Shown one piece after another: positions 16,837-25,908 of a DNA stretch of 64,000 bases; position 1 is the first letter of the stretch, and the number at the start of each line of letters is the position of its first letter. Made by a program: the position numbers and the translations under genes. The stretch is from Hyphomicrobiales bacterium. Its GTDB lineage: Bacteria; Pseudomonadota; Alphaproteobacteria; Rhizobiales; Beijerinckiaceae. The stretch is taken from assembly GCA_019075865.1 (NCBI GenBank), contig JAGXAN010000002.1:1-64000 (forward strand), written 5' to 3'. The notes under the pieces are model-generated. The model was not told the DNA's origin. It made no database searches and saw only the letters and a program-made list of their open reading frames with translations.

Positions 16837-18984
16837 TCACCTCACCGGTTGTGCGGATTGGGCTGAAAGGGCAATTTTTAGTTCTTGTACAGCTTCGACG
16901 AGTTCCCCCGCGCCTCCACTCAATTCGGAAACAAAGGGCGACAATTTGTCTATAGCTTCCGACAGTCCTTTATCGATCTTGATCGATTGATCAGCTAAGA
17001 TTTGCGCCTGCTTCGTCGTCTCCGTAGCCAGCTTTTCAAAGGCATTGCCCAAATCTTCATCCACCTTGGCAAAGCGTTGCTCGTAACCCGTCCAAACCAT
17101 TTGCAATTTGTCGATTTGCCCAGTTATGGAGTGAGAGAGGGCGCTCGCCGATTTCTGACCGGCATCAAGGGCGGTCGCCGAACGCTCCATCGCCAAGCTC
17201 ATGTTCTGAGTCGTGGTCGAAAGTTTCTCATTCGACTGCGTTACCGGTTCGATCGCGCTCTTCATGGCATCAGCCGCGCGACCAAAAACTTCAGCCGATT
17301 CGCGCGAACGCGATGCGACCTGATCCATTGCCTGTGACTGCGCACCGACTGAAGCGGACGATGCACGAAGGGCCGTCGATAGTGTTTCGATCTCCTTACG
17401 GATCTCCGCCATGGCCTTGCTTAGGCCTTCCTCCAACGCGCTGGCCGCTCTAGCCGAAGCGGCAGCGATGCTCTCCACGCCTTGCTTTTGGGCCGCAGCA
17501 ACTGTTGCGCTGGTGTCTGCAACATAATTTGAGGCTGTTTCATGGAAACCGCCGAAGGCATCCTTGAGACCCACAACCTGCCCTTCAAGCTGGCCAAGAA
17601 CGCGATCCATTGCCTTTTCAAGGCGCCCAGAGGCACCTACGGCGGCGGTGGCGAGATTTTCCTCAACACTCCTGTTAGCTTTGTCGAACACGTCTTTCAG
17701 TGCGAACGTCATGGCTTCGAGTGTTTCGCGACTGCGATCCGATTGCTGGCCGAGGTTAGCACCTGCATCAGCCACCAGACGATTAAGATTTTCGGCGGCA
17801 TCCGTCATTCGGCGGGAAAAATCCTCTCCTGAGCCGGTCATGTTGGCGCGGAGCCTTTCCATCACGCCATGCATCTCCTTCAGGCTTGCGCCCAATTCGC
17901 GTAATTCCGTCCCAGCGCTACTGTGCATGCTCTGGGAAAACTGCGCCACGAGTTCGTGAGCACCGTTTTGGCTATTTGCGGAAAGCTGGCTCACAGCGTC
18001 GTGAATGCTCTTGGTCAGTGGCGTCATTGCCTGTTCCATGGCACCGTGAATTGTCGGCCCAACATGATCACCAAGCCGGGAAAAGAATTTCTCGCTGTTG
18101 ATGGCCTTCAGTTCATCTACCTGCGCGGACATCGACTCGGCCATCTGGCGCTGGAGCTTCTGTGGTGCAAGATAATCAACGCGCTCTTCCAAAGCGTCGC
18201 AAAAGCTGCCGAGCGAGGTTTCCAACCCCACGGAATAAAGCCGGAAGGCAAGTGACAGCGCTATCGATGCGGCCAATCCTGCAATTGAGGTGGAAAACTT
18301 GAAGGTTGCGGCATGAAGCAACTCGCGCAAGGCCGCTTGCATCACTTGCGCGCCCCCGCCGGCCGCTGCTGCTTCGGTTCCGGCGGCTGCTTTGGACAGG
18401 GCGATGACAAGACCGATGAAGGTTAACAGCAAGCCGACGCCAACAAAATAGCCCGGAACACTCGGCATAATTTTCAATCCCGACAACCGTTCCTTGAGCA
18501 ATCCATAATTGAAAAAGGCGCTGGGACGCACCGTGTTGGCGATTGGGCTGCGGCCATGGACAAGTGTTTCGTCGAATTTTTTGAATGCATGACCGAGGAG
18601 CGGATGCATCTCGATTTCTGCCCGCAACCGATCATAATTCGTGAAAAACGCGTCCTTCGAGTTTGCGGATTGAAGTCTTCGCCGTGCGTTCCGGATAGCC
18701 AGTCGTGTCAAGAAGGCGTGAGAGAAACCGTAAGCAACCAAAAGGCCGCCCGCCAGAGCGCCTATTGATGTAGCAAGCGAAAAGGCAACGTCCTGTCTGG
18801 CGATGCTGTCGATATCACCATGGAGAGCGGAGGTAATAGCGGCAGCCAAATGTAGAAAAGTCAAAGGCGCTAAACGCACATAAATCATTGCAGATACAGG
18901 AAGGGTCACGATCCAGAATAGAAAAACACGAAATCCCGGCTTCCAGAAAAATGATTTCAACAGGGCGTCCGACAATGGCGTCAC
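16837..18984 (-). CDS. zorA: Zorya system protein ZorA, MotA/TolQ-like stator with long tail
   Basis: 715 residues from a GTG. Hydrophobic segments lie at about 17-38, 68-90, 176-198 and 228-246; the last two carry the MotA/TolQ/ExbB-type pattern (GVGLLLTFIGLVIALS; STSIAGLAASIALSLAF). From residue 260 to the end the protein is an uninterrupted, Ala/Ser/Gln/Glu-rich helical tail without prolines or cysteines in most of its length, matching the long intracellular ZorA tail that couples membrane motion to the cytoplasmic effectors. First gene of zorABCD. The upstream 540-base region should contain the promoter. Confidence 0.88.
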   Translation of the reverse strand: MTPLSDALLKSFFWKPGFRVFLFWIVTLPVSAMIYVRLAPLTFLHLAAAITSALHGDIDSIARQDVAFSLATSIGALAGGLLVAYGFSHAFLTRLAIRNARRRLQSANSKDAFFTNYDRLRAEIEMHPLLGHAFKKFDETLVHGRSPIANTVRPSAFFNYGLLKERLSGLKIMPSVPGYFVGVGLLLTFIGLVIALSKAAAGTEAAAAGGGAQVMQAALRELLHAATFKFSTSIAGLAASIALSLAFRLYSVGLETSLGSFCDALEERVDYLAPQKLQRQMAESMSAQVDELKAINSEKFFSRLGDHVGPTIHGAMEQAMTPLTKSIHDAVSQLSANSQNGAHELVAQFSQSMHSSAGTELRELGASLKEMHGVMERLRANMTGSGEDFSRRMTDAAENLNRLVADAGANLGQQSDRSRETLEAMTFALKDVFDKANRSVEENLATAAVGASGRLEKAMDRVLGQLEGQVVGLKDAFGGFHETASNYVADTSATVAAAQKQGVESIAAASARAASALEEGLSKAMAEIRKEIETLSTALRASSASVGAQSQAMDQVASRSRESAEVFGRAADAMKSAIEPVTQSNEKLSTTTQNMSLAMERSATALDAGQKSASALSHSITGQIDKLQMVWTGYEQRFAKVDEDLGNAFEKLATETTKQAQILADQSIKIDKGLSEAIDKLSPFVSELSGGAGELVEAVQELKIALSAQSAQPVR

Positions 18985-19524
18985 TCACTTAGGGGTTGCA
19001 ATTACCTGAGGGACGGCGCGGACGAATCAGCTCCGTCTTTATAATTATCAGATCAGAAATTTGGCGTTCGATACCTCAACATTTTCCTCGTGATGGGTGT
19101 GTGGATCACACGAAAGTCGCAGCACCCCTCGACGAAAAGGCTCTGGAAATCATTTTTGCAAAGCGTTTCCGGGTTGATGTGATAGTTCACCACAAAGTTG
19201 TCCACCTAACCGTAATTGACGCCTAACACTTGTATGATTGCAAGTCATGCAAATAATAAGAACACGAATTTTCGAGAATTCTCTGATTGGATTTCGGATG
19301 CAGGCGACCGTTGGACCATTGCTTTGGCGATGGTGGACATTCACTAAACTTTCATCCAGTGGCGTCTAGAGCCTTGGCGAATTTTATGCCATTATTCGAA
19401 GGATTAGCAACAAGTGACAGGCATCCGGGCACATTGCCAAAACGCGGGCATACCCGCTCAGGACCTGAAGTCGATCTCAAAGCACTAAAGACCAGCCTAC
19501 AAAGTCAAAAGGGTGTTTGCCGTT
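18985..19524. other. 540-bp gap upstream of zorA
   Basis: Mostly non-coding and AT-rich. It holds a GTGTGGATCACAC inverted repeat at about 19099-19111, which resembles the GTGTGGATCA motif repeated near the integrase promoter. Two short plus-strand frames (a 38-codon frame from about 19233 and one starting near 19386) lack ribosome sites and known homology, so I do not call them. The zorA promoter should lie in the 18985-19100 part, but no clean -35/-10 pair stands out. Confidence 0.4.
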
Positions 19525-20604
19525 TCAAAATCCCGGCAATCCCGGCGCATCTAAAACCCCGCTCCGCTCTATCCTTTTCACACAAGCCGCGAGGGTATTT
19601 GAACGCAGTTCCTCTGGGGTTTCGGGTAAAAATTCCTCCAGCGCTCGCGCGAGGCTGGTAAACGGGGTGAGATAGGGGTTGTCATTGTCCGTGTTCACAG
19701 TTCCTCGGGTTGTGGGTTCAATACCGAGAATTTTTGCAACGGCGACCATGCCAGTGGCTATATGGGTGTAAAAGAGCTGCGGTGGCTGGCCGGAACCGGA
19801 GATTTTTTTGAATTCTTCGCGAGTGATCCGCAATCCGTCGAGTAAGCTGGTTATCGTGCTGTCCTTACCAATGGTGCGCTCGAAAATCATTTTTTTGCTG
19901 ACGGTGCCATCGTGCTGAAACATCATTTCAACGATGATGTTGGCTAGGTTCTCGTCTTCCATGCTGCGCATTTTTCCGCTCGCCCGCAAAATCCCGAAGG
20001 CCGATGCGGATGGATCGGTCTTTTCCGACAGAATGCCGATGAGTTTGTCCATTCGCCGGACGAATTCTTCACGTCTTATCTTGAATTTAAGCCATCGATG
20101 GGCGCCCAGACCTTTTGAAAAGTGAAACATCACGGTTTCACGGGCTTCTTCGATTTGCGCTTCGGACCAGGCTGGAGGTCCGTTGAAACATTTTTGGCTG
20201 TCCCCGATCAAACGCCTGAAAGATTCCGTGTCGACATCAACGTCACAATAACCTTCGAGGCTCAGCAGACTGGCCAAATGCGGCGGCGGGGCCGTTGATG
20301 ATTTTGCCAAAGTGTCAAACTTGCTGGGCATCTGCCGTATTGCCTGCGTGCGTTTGACCATTCCGCTTTCTCCGTCAAGGCTGTCTGATTGTTTGAATAC
20401 CGCGGTTGATCCCAGTGCCATTATCAGTCGTGCTGGTCCGCCAGCGGCTACTTGTTTGCCCCGACCTGCATTGCCGCGCCAATCGCGTTGCCAATCCGAT
20501 CGGCGGCACGTGGCCACGGCGATAATGGAACCGCTCAAGGATTGAGGGGGAAGAGCGATGGCTGAAAGCTGAGGTGCAGGCACTGGTGAGACGGATTCGG
20601 CCAT
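19525..20604 (-). CDS. Unknown island protein (up to 359 aa)
   Basis: Open for 359 codons from an ATG at 20604, nine bases after the stop of the excisionase-like gene. No ribosome site precedes that ATG, and the first 60 residues are of odd composition, so internal starts at 20421 or 20361 are credible (giving 298 or 278 residues). The conserved-looking part (residues 110-340) is soluble and mixed alpha-helical with no nucleic-acid or enzymatic motif I recognise. It shares its strand with the integrase module, as cargo or regulatory genes often do. Function unknown. Confidence 0.5.
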   Translation of the reverse strand: MAESVSPVPAPQLSAIALPPQSLSGSIIAVATCRRSDWQRDWRGNAGRGKQVAAGGPARLIMALGSTAVFKQSDSLDGESGMVKRTQAIRQMPSKFDTLAKSSTAPPPHLASLLSLEGYCDVDVDTESFRRLIGDSQKCFNGPPAWSEAQIEEARETVMFHFSKGLGAHRWLKFKIRREEFVRRMDKLIGILSEKTDPSASAFGILRASGKMRSMEDENLANIIVEMMFQHDGTVSKKMIFERTIGKDSTITSLLDGLRITREEFKKISGSGQPPQLFYTHIATGMVAVAKILGIEPTTRGTVNTDNDNPYLTPFTSLARALEEFLPETPEELRSNTLAACVKRIERSGVLDAPGLPGF

Positions 20605-20613
20605 TGCGGGCTT

Positions 20614-20997
20614 TCATGGCTTGTCTACCGCGGGAGGTTTGGGATGCATCTGCGCGGCGCGGGCGGCGGCAAGGCGACGGGTCGCACCGTCAGATTGCAC
20701 CGTGTTGCCGGGCCGGGGTGTGGCACCAATAACCCTGGCTTTGCCGCTCGGCGCAAGGGGCCTCGACGGCGGCATGGGCTCTTTGTTGACCAAGGCTTCA
20801 AGGTCAATGCGACGCACAACGACGCGCCCCGCAATGTTGATGCGCTTAAGTTCGCCAGAGGCAAACATTCGATAAAGGCTGTTTCGAGATATTTGCAGAA
20901 GGCGAAGCGCTTCTGGAATCGTGACGACTAGCGAGGGTTGATTTGCCTCCGCCTGAGCGGCGACTTTAACTTGCAATAATTCATTTGAATGCGTCAT
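20614..20997 (-). CDS. Excisionase-like helix-turn-helix DNA-binding protein
   Basis: 127 residues from ATG 20997, with AAGGA ten bases upstream; a longer in-frame opening is rejected for lack of a ribosome site. Residues 22-70 form a MerR/excisionase-type winged HTH: VTIPEALRLLQISRNSLYR (helix-turn-helix), then ELKRINIAGRVVVRRIDLEAL, the wing and the terminal aspartate that recurs in excisionase-family proteins. The C-terminal 50 residues are Pro/Arg-rich and probably disordered. Near the integrase such proteins act as recombination directionality factors or regulators of island genes. Confidence 0.72.
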   Translation of the reverse strand: MTHSNELLQVKVAAQAEANQPSLVVTIPEALRLLQISRNSLYRMFASGELKRINIAGRVVVRRIDLEALVNKEPMPPSRPLAPSGKARVIGATPRPGNTVQSDGATRRLAAARAAQMHPKPPAVDKP

Positions 20998-21117
20998 TGT
21001 GGTACCGTCCTTTTCTGATGGTCGGTTACCAACTATGATAATAAACCTAATCCCGACAACAGAACGAATGGGGATCAAATTTGAATGGGACTGGGTGACG
21101 TTATCGTCGCCCAGTGC

Positions 21118-21831
21118 TTATTTTTTATTGCGAGGTTGGCGACGCGCTTCGTCACGCCTCCCCCTAAAATATTTCATCGCATTTGCGTAAGGAACCTGCG
21201 TGAGTTGATCCCTTAGGGCGGAGGCGCGTGGGTCATCAAAAAGGTAACCGCCTGAAGCCATCGCAGTTTCCAAAGCAGTAAGGACGCCCTTTAAGGTGTC
21301 ATGCTCAACGAACAGTTTTTTGATTTTATCCGTATCTGTCACGCGGCGAGCGGTTGCATCTTTAAGTGGCACAGCGCGCCGGAAATTTAGCGCTTCCTGC
21401 TTGGCTTTCTGCTTGACCAGGGACGCGACTTTGTCGGCTCGAAACCGCTCCTCAACAAGCGCAACGACCACGGTGTCGCCCTCTTTGGCGGCTGACTCAA
21501 TTTCCTCGGCATATTCGATGTGCCGCGGCTCCAAGATCCCGGCGGCAATGTCGCGTCTGATGCTGGACGCGATTTGCCCGCTGTAAGTGCCAATATCAAG
21601 GTTCGGCCCATTCAACCAAGGGTACTCGCCTTCAAGGATAACTGACGGCTCACCGTCGTCATCAACGGCCTCTCGATCATCAGGCGCAGCATCGACTAAC
21701 ACCTGCGTAGCGGCGGCAGGAACTTTTCGCCAGTCCTCCATATCATCAAAAGCGGCCCGACGATGTTGCTTAATACGCGCATCATCGTTCGGCGCAGACT
21801 GGGGCGGCGTTGGCAGATCAGCAATGGTCAT
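21118..21831 (-). CDS. Unknown island protein (237 aa)
   Basis: The frame is open further upstream, but that part overlaps the 3' end of the integrase gene; ATG at 21831 is the first start outside the Pro/Arg/Cys-rich out-of-character stretch. The protein is hydrophilic, acidic in its first third and basic at its C-terminus (FRGRRDEARRQPRNKK), with a helical middle section rich in Glu, Lys and Ala. No family recognised. Its place between integrase and excisionase-like gene suggests an island maintenance or regulatory function, which is inference. Confidence 0.5.
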   Translation of the reverse strand: MTIADLPTPPQSAPNDDARIKQHRRAAFDDMEDWRKVPAAATQVLVDAAPDDREAVDDDGEPSVILEGEYPWLNGPNLDIGTYSGQIASSIRRDIAAGILEPRHIEYAEEIESAAKEGDTVVVALVEERFRADKVASLVKQKAKQEALNFRRAVPLKDATARRVTDTDKIKKLFVEHDTLKGVLTALETAMASGGYLFDDPRASALRDQLTQVPYANAMKYFRGRRDEARRQPRNKK

Positions 21832-21985
21832 TGGTGCGTGCTCGCATTCTCGCATCGGGGGAGATTGATGCGCGGGGCAGGCTCTCATCGATGCGAGGCG
21901 ACTTCGAGCGGGCGGCTTGCAATCCGGCCGCGCGCAAAGGCGAAGGTGGCGGCTCTGTCTTGAAAAGGCAACGGGCGCGGTCTGC

Positions 21986-23188
21986 TTATCGACGGAAACG
22001 CACAATGTTCTGTGGCTGGGCGACAGCACTATCGCAATATTGTGCCCATGCGTTCATAAGGACGCGCCGCTTTTCGATGGCTGAACCGCGCCGATAGGCT
22101 GCCTCAACCTTTGAGGCAATGACATGGGCGAGGCTTTCTTCGGCGAGTTCGCGGGCAAATTCAGTCTCATTCGCAACCCAATCTCTGAATGACGAACGAA
22201 ATCCGTGTGCCGTCGCCTCGACTTCCATTCGACGCAAGACGGCAAGCAGGCTGGCGTCGGACAATGTGCCACCCCTCAAGCCGGGAAACACAAGATCGCC
22301 GGTTCGCGCGTCCTTAACATAATCCAGCACTTTTAGAGCGGGAGCCGACAGTGGCACGCAATGTTCGCGCCCGCTTTTCATTCTGGAAGCGGGAACCGTC
22401 CATAAAGCGCGCTCAAGGTCCATCTCCTGCCACGTAGCACCGCGTATCTCACCAGAGCGCGCCGCCGTCAGAATGGTGAATTCCAACGCCAGCGCCGCCA
22501 TACCGCCCCGCTTGCGCAGATTGGCCATGAACGAAGGCAGGTCGCTATAAGGCAAGGCGTCGTGATGGCCGCGTGACAGCTTTTTGGGTGCGGGCAGGAT
22601 ATGTTCAAGGTGGCCAGTCCAGCGCGCCGGGTTTTCGCCCTGCCAGTTCAGTTCGGGGTGAAGCATCTTGGCTGCACCGATAATCTGCTCAATTCGACCA
22701 CGCAGGCGGCTTGCTGTTTCTGGAATGGTTGACCAGATCGGGGTGAGCAAATGAACGACCATTTTCGTTGTCACTTCGTCAACAGGTGTGGATTGAATTG
22801 TGGAAGCGTGCGCTAAAAGTGTGGATCGCCACTGCGCAGCGTGCTTGGCGTTCCTCCATCCCGGCGCTTTCCGGGTGATAAAATCATCGGCGCATTGCCC
22901 GAACGTCGGCCCTGTCGAGGCTGGCAGGCCCTGCGCGATACGGTGCTCTATAATAGGGTTTGATCCCGCCGATATGAGCCGCTTACCATCAAGAGCGCGC
23001 TCACGCGCTTCCTTAAGCCCGACAACCGGAAAAGCTCCAAGGCCATGTTCATGCGACTTCCCGGCTATTTTGAAGCGCAATACCCATGATTTACGCCCGG
23101 TTTTGCTGGTGACGAGCCATAAGCCATCACCATCGCCAATCTTGCCGGTCTTTGCTGCTAGGACGCCCGCGTTGGTCAGCTTGCCCAT
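21986..23188 (-). CDS. int: P4-type tyrosine integrase
   Basis: 400 residues. The N-terminal arm-binding DUF4102-type domain (residues 1-85, including GLWLVTSKTGRKSWVLRFK) is typical of P4-like integrases. The catalytic domain shows the first Arg in TAARSGEIRG (about residue 241), a candidate Lys region at RMKSGREH, H-x-x-R in HGFRSSFRDW, the second His in EESLAHVIAS and the nucleophile Tyr in VEAAYRRG. The ATG at 23188 is preferred over an upstream GTG because homologues begin here. It lies 146 bases from the tRNA-Ser 3' end and reads away from it, the usual arrangement. All catalytic residues are present, so the element may still be mobile. Confidence 0.9.
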   Translation of the reverse strand: MGKLTNAGVLAAKTGKIGDGDGLWLVTSKTGRKSWVLRFKIAGKSHEHGLGAFPVVGLKEARERALDGKRLISAGSNPIIEHRIAQGLPASTGPTFGQCADDFITRKAPGWRNAKHAAQWRSTLLAHASTIQSTPVDEVTTKMVVHLLTPIWSTIPETASRLRGRIEQIIGAAKMLHPELNWQGENPARWTGHLEHILPAPKKLSRGHHDALPYSDLPSFMANLRKRGGMAALALEFTILTAARSGEIRGATWQEMDLERALWTVPASRMKSGREHCVPLSAPALKVLDYVKDARTGDLVFPGLRGGTLSDASLLAVLRRMEVEATAHGFRSSFRDWVANETEFARELAEESLAHVIASKVEAAYRRGSAIEKRRVLMNAWAQYCDSAVAQPQNIVRFRR

Positions 23189-23236
23189 TGATCCACACCT
23201 TTGATCCACGTTGTTCCACACTTGCGGTGTGGATCA
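23189..23236. promoter_or_regulatory. Cluster of GATCCACA/GTGTGGATC motifs in front of int
   Basis: The 48 bases before the integrase start hold TGATCCACACC (23189), TTGATCCACG (23201), TTCCACACTT (23214) and the inverted GTGTGGATCA (23227). Related GTGTGGAT motifs recur inside int (about 22786 and 22818) and as an inverted repeat near 19099. They could be arm-type integrase sites or operator sites for the excisionase-like protein. Confidence 0.4.
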
Positions 23237-23334
23237 TAGCAAATAGCGGGGGACAAGGAAACACAAGATAGTTGCTCAAACGCCCTGTTTACCTAGTCTT
23301 TTTGGACAATTAGAAACAGGCTGAAGCAGGGAAT

Positions 23335-23424
23335 TGGCGGAGGAGGCGGGATTCGAACCCGCGATACGGTTTCCCGCATACACACTTTCCAGGCGTGCGC
23401 CTTCAACCACTCGGCCACCCCTCC
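23335..23424 (-). tRNA. tRNA-Ser (anticodon GGA)
   Basis: The reverse complement folds as a class II tRNA of 90 nt. The acceptor stem GGAGGGG pairs with CTCCTCC, discriminator G, CCA encoded. D arm GCCGAGTGG, anticodon loop CTGGAAA (anticodon GGA), long variable arm (TATGCGGG/CCGTATC) and T loop GTTCGAATCC. It reads serine UCC/UCU. Its 3' end forms the island boundary. The 5' half is repeated twice upstream. Confidence 0.95.
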
Positions 23425-23612
23425 GCAACGCATGCGCCTTGGCGCACGCAAACTTAAATCGAAGGGACGCGCGCCTCCGGCGCGCTGTGCGCCTTCAACC
23501 ACTCGGCCACCCCTCCGCAACGCATGCGCCTTGGCGCACGCAAACTTAAATCGAAGGGACGCGCGCTTCCGGCGCGCTGTGCGCCTTCAACCACTCGGCG
23601 CCCCCTTCGCAA
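23396..23612. repeat. 92-bp tandem repeats containing 5' halves of tRNA-Ser
   Basis: The segment from 23396 (5' half of tRNA-Ser plus its upstream flank) is repeated with a period of 92 bases: CTTCAACCACTCGGCC starts at 23401 and 23493, and CTTCAACCACTCGGCG at 23585, where the third copy decays. Units 1 and 2 are nearly identical across 92 bases. The extra copies lack anticodon and 3' halves, so they are not tRNAs. They sit upstream of the true tRNA, where its promoter should be. Confidence 0.85.
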
Positions 23613-23706
23613 ATACGCCGGTTCGGGCGCAATTGCTGCATTGATCACGCTGACGCAATCACGCTTGGCGCATCTATAAAGCACCGGCGCGGGGGCGCAA
23701 CCCCAA

Positions 23707-24312
23707 TTAAGCCCAGGGCCTTGATTTTGCGGTTTCCGCCTCGAAACGGCTGATCTCATTGGCCTTGACCATGGTCAGGCCGATATCATCCAGCCCTTCC
23801 AGCAGGCAATGCTTGCGGAACGGATCAATTTCAAAATGCACAGTGCCGCCATCGGGGCCCTGGATGGTCTGATTCGTCAAATCCACGCTGAGCGTCGCAT
23901 TGGCACCGCGTTCGGCGTCATCCATCAGCTTGGCCAGATTTTCGGGCGAAACCACAATTGGCAAAATGCCGTTCTTGAAGCAATTGTTATAGAAAATATC
24001 GGCAAAGCTGGTGGAGATCACGCAGCGAATGCCATAGTCCAGCAATGCCCATGGCGCGTGCTCGCGCGATGAGCCGCAGCCAAAATTATCCTCTGCCACA
24101 AGGATTTGCGCCTTGCGATAGGCGGGCTTGTTGAGCACGAAATCGGGGTTCTCCGATCCGTCTTCCTTGTAGCGCATTTCGGAAAACAGGCCCTTGCCAA
24201 GGCCGGTGCGCGCAATGGTCTTTAGATATTGCTTGGGGATGATCATATCCGTGTCGATATTGGTAATCGGCAAGGGGGCGGCAATTCCGGTCAATTGTGT
24301 GAAAGGGGTCAT
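23707..24312 (-). CDS. leuD: 3-isopropylmalate dehydratase small subunit
   Basis: 201 residues, the normal length for LeuD. It forms the swivelling domain of isopropylmalate isomerase, which converts 2- to 3-isopropylmalate in leucine synthesis. Seen: [14 protein letters not shown] (18-31), the conserved [15 protein letters not shown] (75-89) and the hydrophobic C-terminal [14 protein letters not shown]. It lies 43 bases downstream of leuC on the same strand and is probably co-transcribed with it. This is the first core gene beyond the tRNA-Ser repeats. Confidence 0.96.
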   Translation of the reverse strand: MTPFTQLTGIAAPLPITNIDTDMIIPKQYLKTIARTGLGKGLFSEMRYKEDGSENPDFVLNKPAYRKAQILVAEDNFGCGSSREHAPWALLDYGIRCVISTSFADIFYNNCFKNGILPIVVSPENLAKLMDDAERGANATLSVDLTNQTIQGPDGGTVHFEIDPFRKHCLLEGLDDIGLTMVKANEISRFEAETAKSRPWA

Positions 24313-24355
24313 GGTCAGTTCCTGCCAAAATGGGTTTCAGGCGCGTGCGCGGGCT

Positions 24356-25768
24356 TTAGGCAAAGTCCCGCACATCAACAAAATGGCCAGCAATTGCGGC
24401 GGCGGCTGCCATGGCGGGCGAAACCAGATGCGTGCGGCCCTTGTAGCCCTGGCGGCCCTCAAAATTGCGGTTGGAGGTTGAAGCGCAACGCTCGCCCGGC
24501 AACAGCTTGTCCGGGTTCATGGCAAGGCACATCGAGCAGCCCGGTTCGCGCCATTCAAAGCCGGCGGCCTTGAAGATTTTGTCGAGACCCTCGGCCTCAG
24601 CCTGCGCTTTCACGAGGCCAGAGCCCGGCACGATCATGGCGCTCACAGTGCTGGCTACCTTTTTGCCTTCCACGATCTTGGCGACCGCGCGGAAATCCTC
24701 GATGCGGCCATTGGTGCAGGAACCGATGAATACGCGGTCGATCTGGAGATCGGTGATTTTCTCGCCACCCTTCAGGCCCATGTAATCCAGCGCCCGTTGC
24801 AGGCTGGCACGTTTGGCTTCGGGCATTCCCGGCGCGACGCTCGGCACGCGGCCATCCACGGATACAACGTCCTGCGGGCTGGTGCCCCAGGAGACGATGG
24901 GGGTTAGGTTGGCCGCATCCAATGTCACTTCCAGGTCGAAATGCGCGCCTTCGTCGGATTTCAGCGTCGACCAATAGGCCATCGCCGCATCCCATTCGGC
25001 ACCTTGCGGGGCCATCGGGCGGCCTTTGAGATAGGCGAATGTGGAATCGTCGGGCGCGATCAGGCCGGCACGTGCACCGCCCTCGATCGACATGTTGCAA
25101 ACGGTCATGCGCGCTTCCATCGACAGCGCGCGGATGGCCTCGCCCGCATATTCAATGACGTGTCCGGTGCCGCCAGCGGTGCCGATTTTGCCGATGATCG
25201 CCAGCACAATATCCTTGGCGGTCACGCCGGGCGGCAGCGTGCCATTCACCGTCACCAGCATGTTTTTCGCTTTGTTCTGGATCAGCGTCTGGGTGGCGAG
25301 CACATGCTCGACTTCCGAGGTGCCAATGCCATGCGCCAGCGCGCCAAATGCCCCGTGCGTCGAAGTGTGGCTGTCGCCGCAGACAATCGTGGTGCCGGGC
25401 AAAGTGAACCCCTGTTCGGGCCCTATGATGTGCACGACGCCCTGGCGGCGATCGAGCGCATCAAAATATTCGACGCCAAACTCGGCAGCATTCTTGGCCA
25501 ATTGCTCAATTTGCAGGCGGCTTTCCTCGTCCTCAATGCCCTTGGAGCGGTCGGTGGTTGGCACATTGTGGTCGACCACGGCCAGCGTCTTCTGCGGGGC
25601 GCGCACTTTGCGCCCGGTCATGCGCAAGCCCTCAAACGCCTGCGGGCTGGTCACTTCATGCACGAGGTGCCGGTCGATATACAAAAGGCAGGTTCCGTCC
25701 GGTTGGGTATCGACCACATGGTCATCCCAAATCTTGTCATAGAGCGTGCGGGGCTTTGAATTCGACAT
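24356..25768 (-). CDS. leuC: 3-isopropylmalate dehydratase large subunit
   Basis: 470 residues. LeuC is the iron-sulfur (aconitase-type) subunit of isopropylmalate isomerase. The cluster ligands are the Cys in FIGSCTNGR (about 350) and the pair in [11 protein letters not shown] (about 410-413); the substrate signature [12 protein letters not shown] and [14 protein letters not shown] are present. Starts [12 protein letters not shown] from an ATG. An rplS terminator lies in the 140 bases upstream, so leuCD has its own promoter, although no obvious leader peptide rich in Leu codons is visible. Confidence 0.97.
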   Translation of the reverse strand: MSNSKPRTLYDKIWDDHVVDTQPDGTCLLYIDRHLVHEVTSPQAFEGLRMTGRKVRAPQKTLAVVDHNVPTTDRSKGIEDEESRLQIEQLAKNAAEFGVEYFDALDRRQGVVHIIGPEQGFTLPGTTIVCGDSHTSTHGAFGALAHGIGTSEVEHVLATQTLIQNKAKNMLVTVNGTLPPGVTAKDIVLAIIGKIGTAGGTGHVIEYAGEAIRALSMEARMTVCNMSIEGGARAGLIAPDDSTFAYLKGRPMAPQGAEWDAAMAYWSTLKSDEGAHFDLEVTLDAANLTPIVSWGTSPQDVVSVDGRVPSVAPGMPEAKRASLQRALDYMGLKGGEKITDLQIDRVFIGSCTNGRIEDFRAVAKIVEGKKVASTVSAMIVPGSGLVKAQAEAEGLDKIFKAAGFEWREPGCSMCLAMNPDKLLPGERCASTSNRNFEGRQGYKGRTHLVSPAMAAAAAIAGHFVDVRDFA

Positions 25769-25853
25769 GAGTGGATTTCCTGCGCTTTTGTCCTGAAAGA
25801 CGACTGAAACATGATTTTAGCCCCATCCCAGCGGGAGGGGAAGTCTCTTATAA

Positions 25854-25878
25854 ACAAAGCGCCACTAGGGCGCTTTGT
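25854..25878 (-). terminator. Intrinsic terminator of rplS
   Basis: A perfect 10-bp stem ACAAAGCGCC/GGCGCTTTGT with loop ACTAG lies 31 bases beyond the rplS stop; on the minus strand it runs into TTTATAAG, a moderate U tract. Confidence 0.75.
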
Positions 25879-25908
25879 AAAGAAACATATTGCCTGTGCG
25901 AGGCAGCC

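Larger units (their letters stand above)
1..23334. mobile_element. tRNA-Ser-associated genomic island (right end; left end outside window)
   Basis: The region between the window start and the 3' end of tRNA-Ser holds an integrase adjacent to the tRNA 3' end, an excisionase-like protein, defence systems and unknown genes, and no housekeeping gene. The integrase at 21986-23188 sits 146 bases inside the tRNA end, the classical layout for islands that recombine into a tRNA 3' end. Several genes here (DUF3800, DUF2971, the middle of mod, 7902-11327, zorC/D) are visibly more AT-rich than the flanking core genes. I found no second copy of the tRNA 3' end within 1-23334, so the distal attachment site is probably upstream of the window. 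The island extent is inference. Confidence 0.7.

Noticed and set aside
19287-19661. 124-codon plus-strand frame upstream of zorA
   Set aside because: No ribosome site, basic random-looking composition and its 3' half overlaps the end of the 19525-20604 gene on the other strand.
23488-23612. Extra tRNA-Ser genes upstream of the real one
   Set aside because: They contain only the 5' half and lack anticodon, variable and T arms.
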